From Alphaproteobacteria bacterium (GTDB lineage Bacteria; Pseudomonadota; Alphaproteobacteria; SMXS01), in NCBI GenBank assembly GCA_028284945.1, contig JANQQJ010000022.1:1-46043 (forward strand): 46,043 nucleotides of DNA, written 5' to 3'. Below the pieces are notes generated by a model. That model was not told the DNA's origin. It ran no database searches and was given only the letters and a program-made list of their open reading frames with translations. Numbering within the stretch: the stretch's first letter is position 1; each line of letters starts with the position of its first letter. The translations under genes were made by a program, and so were the position numbers. Below, piece after piece: positions 24,977-31,917 of the stretch.

Positions 24977-26415
24977 TGTGCCAATCCGGTCGATTGCGTT
25001 TTTGTGCTCTGTGCACGCTCGGCCGATGAGCGGCGGACCAGCGGGACAAGGGCTACGATCGTTGCCAGCAATAGCGCGATTTCAAGGGCGTAGACGGTGA
25101 TGTAGCCGCTGGCGGCGCGGTCGAAGCCGAAGAGCGTGTCGGTCGCGCCGAGAGCCGCATTGACCAAGTCCCGGATCGTGCCGCTCAGGGCCATGGCAAT
25201 CCCGGCGGCTGTAGCCTGGACCGCGCCCCAGGCGCCCAAGGCCAGACCGATCTGATCCTTCGGCGCCAGCCGCATGGTTGCGGTCAACGTGCCGTGCCAG
25301 AAGACTGCAGCGCCAAAGCCAATCAGAAAGTTGCCGACCAGAAACGCCGCTGAGAGCTGAAGCGGCGCGGCCAGAATAACCAGTGCGAAGGCCGGTACGC
25401 CAATGATGGCGCCGTTCTGCGTCATCCGGTACGGGTCGCCGCCGCGGGCCCCCAGTGTGTGCGAGGCATAGGCAAACCCCATCAAGCCGCCCAATGCGAA
25501 TAGCGCGGTTAGTTTCGTGGTGGCGGAGACCGTCCAGTTCAGCACCTGCCCACCGAAAGGCTCGAGCAAGACATCGGCCATCCCGAACGCCATGGTCCCC
25601 AGCCCGACGATAACAAGACGGCGGACGGCCTGTCCGCCCTGACAGAACTGCGCCCAGGACTCAGCAAATGTCGGGTCGACGGCCGGCAGGGGTGCACCGC
25701 GCCGTGGATGCCGGGTTTCCTGCTTCCACATGGCGATCGCATTGAGAGCTAGGCAGGTGACCGCACAGCCCTGGATCACCTGAACCAGCTTGCCTTGGCT
25801 GAAGTCCGCCAGCAGCGCGCCGAAAATGAGAGCGCTGGCCATCATGCCAATCAGCATCATGACATACATCAGTCCAACGACCCGGGGATGTGATTCCTGT
25901 GGTGTCAGGTCTGTTGCCAGCGCCAGACCCGCGGTCTGAACAATATGGGCGCCGGCGCCAACCAGCAGGAACGCTAGTCCCGCGGAAGACAAGCCCACCC
26001 AGGCTGGAACATCTGCTGATTGTCCGGTACCCGCCAGAACCAGCAAGGCAAAGGGCATGACGGCAAAGCCCCCGAACTGCATCATTGTGCCCTTCCAGAT
26101 GAAGGGAACGCGGCGCCAGCCTAACTCGCAGCGATGCGTGTCAGACTTGTAGCCGATCAGGGCCCGAAACGGCGCAAAAACAAGCGGCAACGCGATCATC
26201 ACCGCAACGACTGCCGCCGGTACGTCCAGTTCGACGATCATTACGCGGTTCAGCGTACCGACCAGCAGAACCAGGGTCATGCCGACGGAAATTTGAAAAA
26301 GAGAAAGCCTTAAAAGACGCCCGAGCGAAAGATCAGGCGTCGCAACATCCGCAAACGGAAGATAGCGCGGCCCGAGAGCCGTCCAGGTTGCGACGAGTCG
26401 TTGCCCGATCCTCAT
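24973..26415 (-). CDS. pucC: PucC/LhaA-family light-harvesting complex assembly protein
   Basis: 480 residues, about 12 transmembrane helices, of the bacteriochlorophyll-delivery branch of the major facilitator superfamily. Recognised from LGRLLRLSLFQISVGM, LNRVMIVELDVPA, the PFRALIGYKSDTH segment and VPFIWKGTMMQFGGF, all typical of PucC/LhaA/BchG-associated proteins. PucC is needed to assemble the peripheral antenna, probably by organising bacteriochlorophyll or the alpha/beta polypeptides at the membrane. Its place downstream of pucB and pucA identifies it as PucC rather than LhaA, which lies beside puf. A weak GGAACC lies before the ATG. The 3' end overlaps the peptide deformylase start. 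Confidence 0.93.
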   Translation of the reverse strand: MRIGQRLVATWTALGPRYLPFADVATPDLSLGRLLRLSLFQISVGMTLVLLVGTLNRVMIVELDVPAAVVAVMIALPLVFAPFRALIGYKSDTHRCELGWRRVPFIWKGTMMQFGGFAVMPFALLVLAGTGQSADVPAWVGLSSAGLAFLLVGAGAHIVQTAGLALATDLTPQESHPRVVGLMYVMMLIGMMASALIFGALLADFSQGKLVQVIQGCAVTCLALNAIAMWKQETRHPRRGAPLPAVDPTFAESWAQFCQGGQAVRRLVIVGLGTMAFGMADVLLEPFGGQVLNWTVSATTKLTALFALGGLMGFAYASHTLGARGGDPYRMTQNGAIIGVPAFALVILAAPLQLSAAFLVGNFLIGFGAAVFWHGTLTATMRLAPKDQIGLALGAWGAVQATAAGIAMALSGTIRDLVNAALGATDTLFGFDRAASGYITVYALEIALLLATIVALVPLVRRSSAERAQSTKTQSTGLAQ

Positions 26416-26499
26416 GGTGGTTCCTGTCAGGAACGGTGCCGCAATGGGGCAGGGGGCGTTATGATTGTGTGCATGCCGAACCTGCCCGATGTCATGGCG

Positions 26500-27162
26500 C
26501 TACTTGCGGTTGGTCAGAGTCGACATACCGAAAAGCGACGAAAACGGTGCCGGGTTGCTTGATAGCTTGGTCTTCGACTTGCCGGCGCTAAGCGTGTTGA
26601 AGCCGAATGACTTTGACGGCCCGCTCTGATCCTTGCTGAGCAATGACATGCCGAAACTGGATTTATCGACATGAGGCACCAGGGTCTTCATCCCAAACGA
26701 CCGGTCTGAACCCTTCTGGTTCTTACTCAGCAACCCAAGCCCGAACATGGAAGAAAACGTCCAGTCATGCCGCGCTAGGCTTGTGCTGGGTTTGACGTTT
26801 GACAGTGTCGGAAATCCGATAAGGTCCGAAAACGGCGACGGATCATCGGTGGTGTAGGCAGGCAAACTCTCCGATTCAACGGCCCCGTTCGTTTCCATGA
26901 TATGCACGGCGCGCTTAGCTTTGCCGAACGGCGCCTCGACCGCGACCAGCGATCGGCCCTGTTTCAGGCCACTTATCGAGGAGTTGATATGGGCCCCAGG
27001 TAACACACCATCGGCAGCAGCAGCTCTAACGGCAGCCTCTTCCTGGCCGGCCAATTGGCTGGCGACAAGAACCTGGCAGTTGCCAAAGCCAGCTTTAGCC
27101 AGTTTATCCGCAGCGTTGCGTGCCGCGTCTTCTGTTTCAAAAAGTCGTACGGTCCCGGACAT
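26500..27162 (-). CDS. puc-cluster protein with YflT-like N-terminus and FG-type repeats
   Basis: 220 residues from the Met at 27162 (AAGGGGAG upstream); a reading from 27216 is rejected. The N-terminal 80 residues (TVRLFETEDAARNAADKLAK, then GFGNCQVLVAS) have the pattern of general-stress YflT/17M-like domains. From about residue 120 there are six loose copies of an [S/F]-x-FG-[M/L/F]-x-x-L-[S/T] unit: IGFPTLS, FGLGLLS, FGMKTLV, FGMSLLS, FGFNTLS and FGMSTLT. These are separated by Ser/Lys-rich, probably disordered spacers such as SKNQKGSDR. No signal peptide or transmembrane segment. Its place between pucA and pucC suggests a role in antenna assembly or regulation. I do not recognise the protein as a named family. 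Confidence 0.75.
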   Translation of the reverse strand: MSGTVRLFETEDAARNAADKLAKAGFGNCQVLVASQLAGQEEAAVRAAAADGVLPGAHINSSISGLKQGRSLVAVEAPFGKAKRAVHIMETNGAVESESLPAYTTDDPSPFSDLIGFPTLSNVKPSTSLARHDWTFSSMFGLGLLSKNQKGSDRSFGMKTLVPHVDKSSFGMSLLSKDQSGPSKSFGFNTLSAGKSKTKLSSNPAPFSSLFGMSTLTNRK

Positions 27163-27209
27163 AACTCCCCTTTCCCGACGCCAGACACAGGCATCGACTT
27201 GAACACTCA

Positions 27210-27235
27210 CCCGCAAGAGGCGGGACCGTTGTCCC
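27210..27235 (-). terminator. stem-loops downstream of pucA
   Basis: Two overlapping, mutually exclusive hairpins on the minus strand: GGGAC-AACG-GTCCC (27222-27235) and CCCGC-loop-GCGGG (27210-27224). There is no U-tract. They lie between pucA and the FG-repeat gene. In known puc operons, hairpins at this place stabilise or attenuate the abundant pucBA message relative to pucC. The same role is inferred here. Confidence 0.35.
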
Positions 27236-27278
27236 GGCCCCTGCAGGGTCAGTAATTAAGCGGTTCGATCAGACGACT

Positions 27279-27425
27279 TTAGCCGCCATTCAGGAACGCG
27301 GGCAACCACGACGAGTTGTTCAATACTGCATAATGAATCAGCAGCGAGATCAACAAGACCGTACCCAAAAACAGCGGCAGGCCTACGGTCGGGTTAACGA
27401 CACACCAAATTCTACCTTGATTCAT
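27279..27425 (-). CDS. pucA: peripheral light-harvesting alpha polypeptide, B800-820 (LH3) type
   Basis: 48 residues, too short for most gene callers. MNQGRIWCVVNPTVGLPL opens as in LH2 alpha chains; one transmembrane helix follows with H31 (LLIHYAVL), the B850-ring bacteriochlorophyll ligand. The C-terminal end reads SSWLPAFLNGG, so positions 44-45 are Phe-Leu. In classical B800-850 alpha chains these are Tyr44 and Trp/Tyr45, which hydrogen-bond the bacteriochlorophyll acetyl groups; Phe44-Leu45 is the known B800-820 signature. M1 is expected to ligate B800. C8, where Thr is usual, is odd. A strong AAGGAGGGAA lies before the ATG. It starts 14 bases after the pucB stop. Confidence 0.93.
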   Translation of the reverse strand: MNQGRIWCVVNPTVGLPLFLGTVLLISLLIHYAVLNNSSWLPAFLNGG

Positions 27426-27439
27426 GTCTTATTCCCTCC

Positions 27440-27616
27440 TTAACCGAGCCACGGTGTGCGAAGCCAGACGAGCACATGCGCGAGTGCCGCGATGACGAAG
27501 AATACACGCGCGCCATCAATGATGTGTTTGTGCAGCTCCTCGGACTCCTTGATCGTCAGACCTGTTGGCCAAATCCGGTTTGGATCGTCCAGATCGGCAC
27601 TTTGCATTTCAGCCAT
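27440..27616 (-). CDS. pucB: peripheral light-harvesting beta polypeptide
   Basis: 58 residues. The charged N-terminus MAEMQSADLDDPNRIWP is longer than in many beta chains. SEELHKHIIDGARVF is the conserved beta-chain membrane entry, with a His near the B800 site. The single transmembrane helix holds ALAHVLVW, whose His ligates a ring bacteriochlorophyll, and it ends with TPWL. With PucA it forms the alpha/beta unit of the peripheral antenna in the intracytoplasmic membrane. GGGAGA precedes the ATG. First gene of the puc operon, under the promoter at 27672-27700 and the PpsR-type box at 27721-27738. Confidence 0.95.
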   Translation of the reverse strand: MAEMQSADLDDPNRIWPTGLTIKESEELHKHIIDGARVFFVIAALAHVLVWLRTPWLG

Positions 27617-27646
27617 GGATTCATCTCCCTTTCCAGGTAGCTGTCC

Positions 27647-27662
27647 CGGAGAAACTTCTCCG
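27647..27662 (-). promoter_or_regulatory. 5'-UTR hairpin of the puc message
   Basis: CGGAGAAGTTTCTCCG (minus-strand reading of 27647-27662) can form a 6- to 7-base-pair hairpin. If transcription starts about 7 bases after the -10 element, this hairpin is almost at the 5' end of the mRNA. 5'-terminal hairpins protect stable messages from decay, which would suit the abundant pucBA transcript. The role is inferred. Confidence 0.4.
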
Positions 27663-27671
27663 AGCTGTTAA

Positions 27672-27700
27672 AGGTTACATCTGGCTAGAAAGAGCGTCAA
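27672..27700 (-). promoter_or_regulatory. predicted sigma-70-type puc promoter
   Basis: On the minus strand TTGACG (27700-27695) and TAACCT (27677-27672) are separated by exactly 17 bases. The expected start is near 27665, giving a leader of about 49 bases before pucB. The PpsR-type operator is 20 bases upstream of the -35 element. Confidence 0.6.
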
Positions 27701-27720
27701 CGTAAATTGTCATGTTTGAG

Positions 27721-27738
27721 TGTCAGAATTAGTAGACA
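27721..27738. promoter_or_regulatory. PpsR/CrtJ-type operator
   Basis: TGTCAGAATTAGTAGACA matches the TGT-N12-ACA consensus exactly. PpsR (CrtJ) represses photosynthesis genes under oxygen and high light in purple bacteria. It lies upstream of the puc promoter and 30 bases from the end of the Rieske gene, so it serves puc. No second copy with exact spacing was found nearby, although these sites are often paired. Confidence 0.7.
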
Positions 27739-27768
27739 GTTGACCAAAATCGGTTGCGCAATGATGGT

Positions 27769-29094
27769 CTAGCGGCGGCCTTCCAGATAATCGTTCAGGA
27801 CTTCATGGAATCGCCGCACCCGGCTCTCCTGACCGGTCAGATGGGCATCGGTATAGCCCTGGGAGGCGAGCCCGCGTTGCTGACCCACAGCGACGCTGAG
27901 ATCTTGAATCAAAAACGATCCCGCCATGTCAGGGATATCGACACCCGACCCGTAATCGATATGCTCGTGCTCGCATTCCTCGAACGGACGTTCACCGACC
28001 AAAGTCATGATTGTGTCCTGGCCATGGACTTTGTTGACCAGCCAAAAGCAATCGAAGGTGCACTTATTTGGGTCCGTGAGGTGAGGTTCTGTCCGGAAGA
28101 CAAACACGCCCTCATGGCCGGCCGTCATTGTCACGTTGGGGAACAAGGTGTGATGGTGCGGGTCGGTCAGTTCGGTATCCGTGAAACCGTCCAGGTGCAG
28201 ATACCCTTTTTCCTTTGCAAGTTTGCGCATTTGTTTCTGCATGGCGATCCGGCCGTCGCGGGCCCGTCCTTCAAAGTCCTTTGGATCCAGATCCCATTTT
28301 TCCAGCATCATGTCCCACGGAGACTCGACGGCGTTGGGAACATCGGCCCGCATGGACGGCTGGCCCATCTCGATCATGCGGTTGTGGCCGTTCGGATACA
28401 TCTCGAAGACCGTATTGGCGTAATCCTCGTCGATATTTGCCCGCAGCTGCGGGTGAACCGACGGCAGGTGATAGGATTCATTGAAATTGTCGGAGGCGAA
28501 TTTCCAGTTGGTATCGACATGAAATGTTCGCCAGAAAACCCGGATCATGTCGCCCATGCCGCGATGGGCGAACAGGGTTGGGATCGGGTCCAGATAATCG
28601 AGCAGCGCTGGCGCATCCGGGTCCATGTTCCACCAGGCAAAACCGCCCCATGTTTCGCAGCGCAGCTCGGACAGTGATAGCTCGCCGACGGGGCACCCTT
28701 TCTCGAAATCATCCGGGTCCTGAGCATATTGCAGCACGCCATCCATGCCCCACTGCCACCCGTGATAGGGACAAGTGAACCCGTTGCCGCTGCCGCTTTC
28801 GTTCCAGACAAGCCGCGTTCCCCGGTGGCGGCAGGTGTTGTAGAAAGCGCGGACCGATCCGTCTTCCTGCCGAATCATGATGACGGATTCATGCCTGAAA
28901 TCATGCATGGTGTAGTCGCCGGGTTCGGGCATTTCAGCCAGCCGCCCACCCAAGTGCCAGATGCGAGTCCACATATGGTCCCACTCGCGCTGCATGAAGT
29001 CGGTCGACGTATAACGGTCGCCGGTAATGGGGTCGCCACGAAGTTGGGCGGCTGTGCCACCATCCATGTAATTCAGGTTCGCTGCAGTGGACAT
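27769..29094 (-). CDS. Rieske aromatic ring-hydroxylating oxygenase, alpha subunit (copy 2)
   Basis: 441 residues. Rieske cluster ligands C88, H90, C108 and H111 (NTCRHRGTRL, then CPYHGWQW); catalytic-iron histidines H209 and H214 in NFNESYHLPSVHP. The N-terminus GDRYTSTDFMQREWDHMW and the C-terminal QESRVRRFHEVLNDYLEGR are shared with copies 1 and 3, showing one local family expansion. It follows the histidine kinase stop by 14 bases, so the two are probably on one transcript. No dedicated ferredoxin or reductase is in the window. Substrate unknown; a terpenoid, steroid or aromatic ring is typical of the family. Confidence 0.92.
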   Translation of the reverse strand: MSTAANLNYMDGGTAAQLRGDPITGDRYTSTDFMQREWDHMWTRIWHLGGRLAEMPEPGDYTMHDFRHESVIMIRQEDGSVRAFYNTCRHRGTRLVWNESGSGNGFTCPYHGWQWGMDGVLQYAQDPDDFEKGCPVGELSLSELRCETWGGFAWWNMDPDAPALLDYLDPIPTLFAHRGMGDMIRVFWRTFHVDTNWKFASDNFNESYHLPSVHPQLRANIDEDYANTVFEMYPNGHNRMIEMGQPSMRADVPNAVESPWDMMLEKWDLDPKDFEGRARDGRIAMQKQMRKLAKEKGYLHLDGFTDTELTDPHHHTLFPNVTMTAGHEGVFVFRTEPHLTDPNKCTFDCFWLVNKVHGQDTIMTLVGERPFEECEHEHIDYGSGVDIPDMAGSFLIQDLSVAVGQQRGLASQGYTDAHLTGQESRVRRFHEVLNDYLEGRR

Positions 29095-29108
29095 GTTCCC
29101 GTTCCTGG

Positions 29109-31802
29109 TTATCCGGTGGTCAGATTTTCGTCTCCATGATGCGGCCAGGTGAAAACGAAGGCAACGCCCCTGACACTGTCACTGCCCTGGATACGAATGG
29201 TTCCGCCGCTGCGTTCAATGGTCTTTCGTACGATTGCCAGACCCATACCGCTGGCCTCCAGCTCGTCGCGCGGCTTTAGCGTCCTGAACATTTCGAAGAC
29301 GCGTTCGCGAAACCGCTCAGGAACGCCGGGTCCGTCATCTGCGACCGTAAACTCGATCATGCCACTTTTCCGTGCCGCGGAAATGGAGATCACGCCAGCC
29401 GCCTGATCATGGTGTTTCACCGCGTTACCGATCAAATTACTGAAGATCTGACGGAGCGCGACAGGATCAGCATAGACTTGCGGGATAGGCGGCTCGATCG
29501 AGACGGAGAAGGTTTCGGGCAGCCCCAAAAGGTCGATCGTGTCCCGCAGAATTTTTTCCGTGTCGACCATCTCGGCCGAACCCTGCCTGCGGCCTGCCCT
29601 GGAATATTGGAGCAGTGATTCCAGCAAATCCTCAAGGCGGCGAATCCGGGTGCGCAAAAGAGCGAGGTTGGTTGCTGGTTCACCCTGCAGCGCATCGCCC
29701 AGGTCTTCCTCAATCCAACTCGCCAGGGAGTCGATGCCCCGCAAGGGTGCTTTCAGATCATGCGAGGAAACATAGGCGAACTGCTCCAGATCGGCGTTTG
29801 AGCGCTTCAACTCTTCGGCATATTCAGTGAGTTCCTGCTGCTTTTGTTCCAATTGGCGCTGCACCGTCACTTCGGCAGTCACGTCGCGGACGGTTCCCAC
29901 AATTCGCAATGCGCCTTCATCGCGTATGGCGCGCCCGAAGGGGGCAAGCCAGATCGGCGTACCGTCCACGCGTTGGGCCCTGACGGTCATGTCAAGCGTG
30001 TCCAATCTGCCGGCCACGACGTCCTCAAGCTGCTGATCGATGGCCTGCTGGCCGGCAAGGTCGACGCGTCCCAGCCAGTCATCGAATTCGTCGGATTCCG
30101 CTGCCGCACCGAACAGACGAGGAAGGTTTTCGTCGCTGAGAATACGGCGTTCTTCCGGCCAAAGCTCCCAGGTCGCCGTCTTTGAAACCTCACTGGCCAG
30201 TCGGTATCGCTCGGTCAGCGCCTGAAGTTCAATTTCCTGTTCTTTGAGGTCCGTGACGTCGTGCATCGCGCCCGCGAGTCTGAAGGGCTTGCCTCGCGCA
30301 TCTTTGATGAAGCCACCGCGAAACTGAACATATCGTACCGCCTCATCGGTGCGGACGATGCGGCAATCAATCTCGAAGTCGTCGCCGGTTTGGCTGGCAT
30401 CTTCGATTGTGCTGACCACCTCATCGCGATCTTCCGGATGTATAAAATCGCCAGGCTGGGCACGCGCCATCGTCTCGGGGTCGGCCGTTGTTCCAAGCAA
30501 TGCGGCCATCCCGTCACTCCAGACCGCGTGACCTGTATTCAGGTCCCGTTCCCACGTGCCGGACAGACCGATCAGCTCTGCGCGGCTGAGTTGTTCGGCC
30601 TTCATCGCTAGGGATCTTCCGATCTGATTGTATTCCGTTACGTCAAGAAGGGTGCCGATGATTTTGATACCCTTGCCTGACGCATCCCGCTCGACCTCGC
30701 CGCGTGATCTGACGTCGTGCACGGTTCCATCAGGACGCATGCCGCGATATTCGTGGACATAAGAGTCCTTGTTGTCGAGCGCGTCCAACAGAAAGTCCTG
30801 CACTTCCTGGCGGTCGTCGGGGTGGACCAGATTCAGCGTCTCAAAAAAGTCGATGCCCTCTTCGGCTGGCAGGCCGAGGATGCGTCTGGCGCCGTCTGAC
30901 CAGTGCACCATGCCGGTTCTGGCATCCCATTCCCAGCTGCCGGTACCGCCCACGCGTTCAGCATTGCGAAGGCGGGTCGCTTCACGCCGAAGTATCGCTT
31001 CGCGTTCCCGCAGGTCTGACACGTTGTGCATCACGGCGACAGCGCCCAGATTCTCGCCCGCCGCGCCGACCAGCGGCCGGGCATCGGATTGGGTGAAGAC
31101 AGGATCGCGCCCGGCTGTCGCGATGATCATTTCGGTATCCTTGACGACCTCACCGCGAAGCGCCCGCGCCAAAGGAATGTCCTTGCCGGCCATCGGTGTT
31201 GTCCCATCGGCATGGAACAGGGGGAATTTCTGCCTCCAGGTTTCCGGCCATTCATCCGCAGTTCCAAGGCCAAGTAGGTCCCGGGTCGCCCTGTTGACCA
31301 GCGTCACATTGGCGTCGGCGTCACAGGCAATGATGCCATCATCAATGTTTTCCAGGACGGCATCGATCAGGCCACGCTGGTTTTCAAGCGCCTGTCGCGC
31401 TTCGACCTGTTCCGTAATGATTTGCGTAAACGACATGATGCCACCGATCTGATCATCGGCTTGGCGCCAGGGTATAAGGTCCCAACGAAGCCAGATGACC
31501 GTCCCGTTCGCCAAAACGTAGCGTTGCTCATCGTTTCTTAAGACTTCGCCGTTCAAACAGCGGCCGTGAATGTCTTGCCAATATCCGGACGGATCGGGAA
31601 AAACATCGAAGTGAGACCGGCCAATGACCGATTTTTCCGGCAGTCCGTAGTCCACATACCATCGGGGGTTAGCGACAAGATAGCGCATGTCGGTATCGAG
31701 CATCGCGACCCCGATAGGCAGATGCTCGATCAAAAGCGGTAGGAGATTACCGCTTTCCGCAGACATCAGTTGAATAATGCCCTGCGCCGAATTGTCGTTC
31801 AT
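29109..31802 (-). CDS. multi-PAS sensor histidine kinase
   Basis: 897 residues, no transmembrane segment, so a cytoplasmic sensor. Five PAS/PAC modules in tandem at about 22-135, 140-265, 280-395, 405-520 and 530-650. A coiled coil follows (QRQLEQKQQELTEYAEELKR), then HisKA with the phosphoacceptor H681 (YVSSHDLKAPLRG). The HATPase domain has N793 (FSNLIGNAVKH), the DGPGVPERF G1 box and GMGLAIVRKTIERSGG. The kinase core resembles that of phytochrome-type kinases, but no GAF/PHY domain is present. No response regulator is adjacent. The intact H, N and G boxes indicate an active kinase. Position between two Rieske genes suggests control of that catabolism, or light/redox sensing; neither is proven. 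Confidence 0.92.
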   Translation of the reverse strand: MNDNSAQGIIQLMSAESGNLLPLLIEHLPIGVAMLDTDMRYLVANPRWYVDYGLPEKSVIGRSHFDVFPDPSGYWQDIHGRCLNGEVLRNDEQRYVLANGTVIWLRWDLIPWRQADDQIGGIMSFTQIITEQVEARQALENQRGLIDAVLENIDDGIIACDADANVTLVNRATRDLLGLGTADEWPETWRQKFPLFHADGTTPMAGKDIPLARALRGEVVKDTEMIIATAGRDPVFTQSDARPLVGAAGENLGAVAVMHNVSDLREREAILRREATRLRNAERVGGTGSWEWDARTGMVHWSDGARRILGLPAEEGIDFFETLNLVHPDDRQEVQDFLLDALDNKDSYVHEYRGMRPDGTVHDVRSRGEVERDASGKGIKIIGTLLDVTEYNQIGRSLAMKAEQLSRAELIGLSGTWERDLNTGHAVWSDGMAALLGTTADPETMARAQPGDFIHPEDRDEVVSTIEDASQTGDDFEIDCRIVRTDEAVRYVQFRGGFIKDARGKPFRLAGAMHDVTDLKEQEIELQALTERYRLASEVSKTATWELWPEERRILSDENLPRLFGAAAESDEFDDWLGRVDLAGQQAIDQQLEDVVAGRLDTLDMTVRAQRVDGTPIWLAPFGRAIRDEGALRIVGTVRDVTAEVTVQRQLEQKQQELTEYAEELKRSNADLEQFAYVSSHDLKAPLRGIDSLASWIEEDLGDALQGEPATNLALLRTRIRRLEDLLESLLQYSRAGRRQGSAEMVDTEKILRDTIDLLGLPETFSVSIEPPIPQVYADPVALRQIFSNLIGNAVKHHDQAAGVISISAARKSGMIEFTVADDGPGVPERFRERVFEMFRTLKPRDELEASGMGLAIVRKTIERSGGTIRIQGSDSVRGVAFVFTWPHHGDENLTTG

Positions 31803-31917
31803 AAGGGTGCCCCGCCCATCCTTCGCCTAGAGGGCGAGAATAAGTGCGGGTGATTCAATCGTCGATACTATTTTCGAACCAGTCGTAAGACATAGTATCC
31901 AGTTCAGACTGCGGCGA

